Notes under the pieces: generated by a model | Database searches by the model: none | What the model was told of the DNA's origin: nothing | Seen by the model: only the letters and a program-made list of their open reading frames with translations | Program-made: the position numbers and the translations under genes | DNA from: Aeromicrobium sp. A1-2 | GTDB taxonomy: Bacteria > Actinomycetota > Actinomycetes > Propionibacteriales > Nocardioidaceae | Assembly (NCBI RefSeq): GCF_003443875.1 | Contig: NZ_CP027482.1 | Coordinates: 2,046,001-2,110,000, forward strand | Reading direction: 5' to 3' | DNA: 64,000 nucleotides | Part shown: piece after piece, positions 62,669 to 64,000 of the stretch | Numbering within the stretch: position 1 is the first letter of the stretch | How the letters are laid out: each line of letters opens with the position of its first letter

Positions 62669-64000
62669 TCAGACCCGGTCGGGTCGGGGGTGCACGCCGC
62701 CGTTCCAGGACAGCAGGACCCGCTCGGGATGCCGGGGCGACCAGTGGGCCGTCCGCACCTCGAACGCCTCGGCCTCGAAGTCGACCGCGACGTGCAGAGA
62801 GCCGCGGCGCATCAGCAACCAGGAGTCGTCCTCGGTCGTCTCGACCGCGAAGCTCGCCAGCGACGGGTCGGACAGTTCGGGGTGCGCCCTTCGCAGCGCG
62901 ATGAGCGAGCGATGCAGATCGAGCATCTCGCGGTGTCCCGGACGGTCGAGCTCCGACCAGTCGAGCGTCGAGCGCTGGACCGTGGCGGAGTCCATCGGAT
63001 CGGGCACATCGGACTCAACCCATCCGTGCCGGGAGAACTCTCGACGGCGGCCCGTGCGCACCGCATCGGCCAGAGCGGGGTCGGGGAACGAGGCGAAGAA
63101 CTGCCACGGCGTCGAGGCCGCCCATTCCTGCCCCATGAACAGCATCGGGACGTACGGGCCCAGCAGCACGATCGCCGCACCACACCCCTGCAGGCCCGAT
63201 GACACCGTCGCGGAGATCCGGTCTCCCGCAGCCCGGTTGCCGATCTGGTCGTGGTTCTGCAGGTAGGCAAGGAACGCCGATCCGGTCAGCACCTGGGTGT
63301 CGACGGGGCGGCCATGCGTGCGTCCGCGGAACGACGACCAGGTGGCGTCGTGGAAGAACGCGCCACGCAGCGTCTTGGCGAGCGCACCGGGAGCGGCGAA
63401 GTCGGCGTAGTAGCCATCGGTCTCACCGGTGAGGCGCACGTGCAACGCATGATGCAGGTCGTCCGACCATTGTGCGTCCATACCGAGCCCGTTTGCGGCG
63501 CGCGGAGTGACCATCCGCGGGTCGTTGAGATCGGACTCCGCGATCAGCGACAGGGGCCGCCCCAGCATCACGGACATCCGTGACGTCTCGGTCGACAGCT
63601 CTTCCAGCAGGGACAGCGCCCGATCATCGGCCAGCGCGTGCACGGCGTCGAGGCGCAGGGCATCGACATGGAAGTGCTCGAACCAGGCCATCGCGTTGTC
63701 GAGCACGTAGCGCCGCACCTCGTCGGACTGCGGCCCGTCAAGGTTGAGCCCCGGACCCCAGTCGTTCTGGCCGGCGAAGTAGGGGCCGAACCGATCCAGG
63801 TAGGCGCCCGACGGGCCAAGATGGTTGTAGACGACGTCGAGCACGACACCAAGGCCGCGCTCGTGACACGCATCGACGAAGCGCTTGAACCCGTCGGGTC
63901 CGCCATAGGACTCGTGGACGGCACCCCAGAGGACACCGTCATAGCCCCAGCCGTCCGGGCCGTCGAACGAGTTGACCGGCAGCACCTCGACCAGATCGAC
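62669..64000 (-). CDS. treZ: Malto-oligosyltrehalose trehalohydrolase TreZ, C-terminal part
   Basis: The open frame continues past the right edge; 443 C-terminal residues are visible and the N-terminal ~120 are missing. LPVNSFDGPDGWGYDGVLW, VYNHLGPSGAYLDRFGPYF, nucleophile in DALRLDAVHAL, acid in LIAESDLNDPRMV and LQNHDQIGNRAAGDR identify TreZ. It cleaves trehalose from the maltooligosyl-trehalose made by TreY, which is expected just outside. Convergent with the amidohydrolase (7-bp gap). Confidence 0.93.
   Translation of the reverse strand, partial: VDLVEVLPVNSFDGPDGWGYDGVLWGAVHESYGGPDGFKRFVDACHERGLGVVLDVVYNHLGPSGAYLDRFGPYFAGQNDWGPGLNLDGPQSDEVRRYVLDNAMAWFEHFHVDALRLDAVHALADDRALSLLEELSTETSRMSVMLGRPLSLIAESDLNDPRMVTPRAANGLGMDAQWSDDLHHALHVRLTGETDGYYADFAAPGALAKTLRGAFFHDATWSSFRGRTHGRPVDTQVLTGSAFLAYLQNHDQIGNRAAGDRISATVSSGLQGCGAAIVLLGPYVPMLFMGQEWAASTPWQFFASFPDPALADAVRTGRRREFSRHGWVESDVPDPMDSATVQRSTLDWSELDRPGHREMLDLHRSLIALRRAHPELSDPSLASFAVETTEDDSWLLMRRGSLHVAVDFEAEAFEVRTAHWSPRHPERVLLSWNGGVHPRPDRV

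Overview
The window is high-GC DNA with tightly packed, mostly minus-strand operons, many joined by 4-nt ATGA or GTGA overlaps. Several traits point to an actinomycete: LexA boxes of the TCGAAC-N4-GTTCGA type, a DUF222/HNH (13E12-type) gene, the imuA'-imuB-dnaE2 mutasome and a GlgE-pathway trehalose/glycogen cluster. The backbone order etfBA, cysteine desulfurase, mnmA, MetE-like, ligA, gatCAB, ilvD, ilvB resembles Nocardioidaceae (for example Aeromicrobium or Nocardioides). That genus-level placement is inference from gene content, not a search.

Region 1 (1-5.9 kb) holds the 5' end of ilvB behind an attenuator (branched-chain leader peptide plus terminator), an atypical zinc-ribbon SDR, ilvD, a SatD-like regulator with its membrane partner, and a divergent ATP-grasp gene. 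Region 2 (5.9-9.8 kb) is the most accessory-looking part. It has an SOS-box-controlled 13E12/HNH gene broken by a one-base frameshift, an unrecognised gene, short direct repeats, an alpha/beta hydrolase and a GGDEF protein whose N-terminus also looks frameshifted. Region 3 (9.9-21.9 kb) is housekeeping: gatCAB, RluA-type pseudouridine synthase, ligA, MetE-like, mnmA and its cysteine desulfurase. Region 4 (21.9-28.8 kb) has a class III aminotransferase and an autoregulated-looking NAD operon, nrtR-nadA-nadB-nadC-cysteine desulfurase.

Region 5 (28.8-34.5 kb) is the SOS mutasome imuA'-imuB-dnaE2 under a perfect palindromic LexA box. Region 6 (34.5-39.9 kb) is a complete peptide-type ABC importer. 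Region 7 (40.1-46.4 kb) contains etfBA and two tandem, very charged alanine-rich coiled-coil proteins, one with 58-residue repeats and one ending in two membrane helices. Region 8 (46.6-50.3 kb) is a four-gene plus-strand operon (GT4 glycosyltransferase, methyltransferase, alpha/alpha-toroid protein, methyltransferase). It looks like a pathway for a methylated glycan or glycolipid that I cannot assign.

Region 9 (50.3-64 kb) is a full alpha-glucan/trehalose locus: glgE, treS, mak and glgB in one operon, with glgX upstream and truncated treZ at the right edge. A TetR regulator, a divergent membrane/coiled-coil protein and an amidohydrolase lie between glgX and treZ. TreS and Mak make maltose-1-phosphate, GlgE polymerises it and GlgB branches the glucan. 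GlgX debranches, and TreZ (with TreY, presumably outside the window) returns glucan to trehalose. The best candidates for something undescribed are the four-gene glycan operon, the coiled-coil pair, and the SatD-like unit flanked by ATAAG-type repeats.
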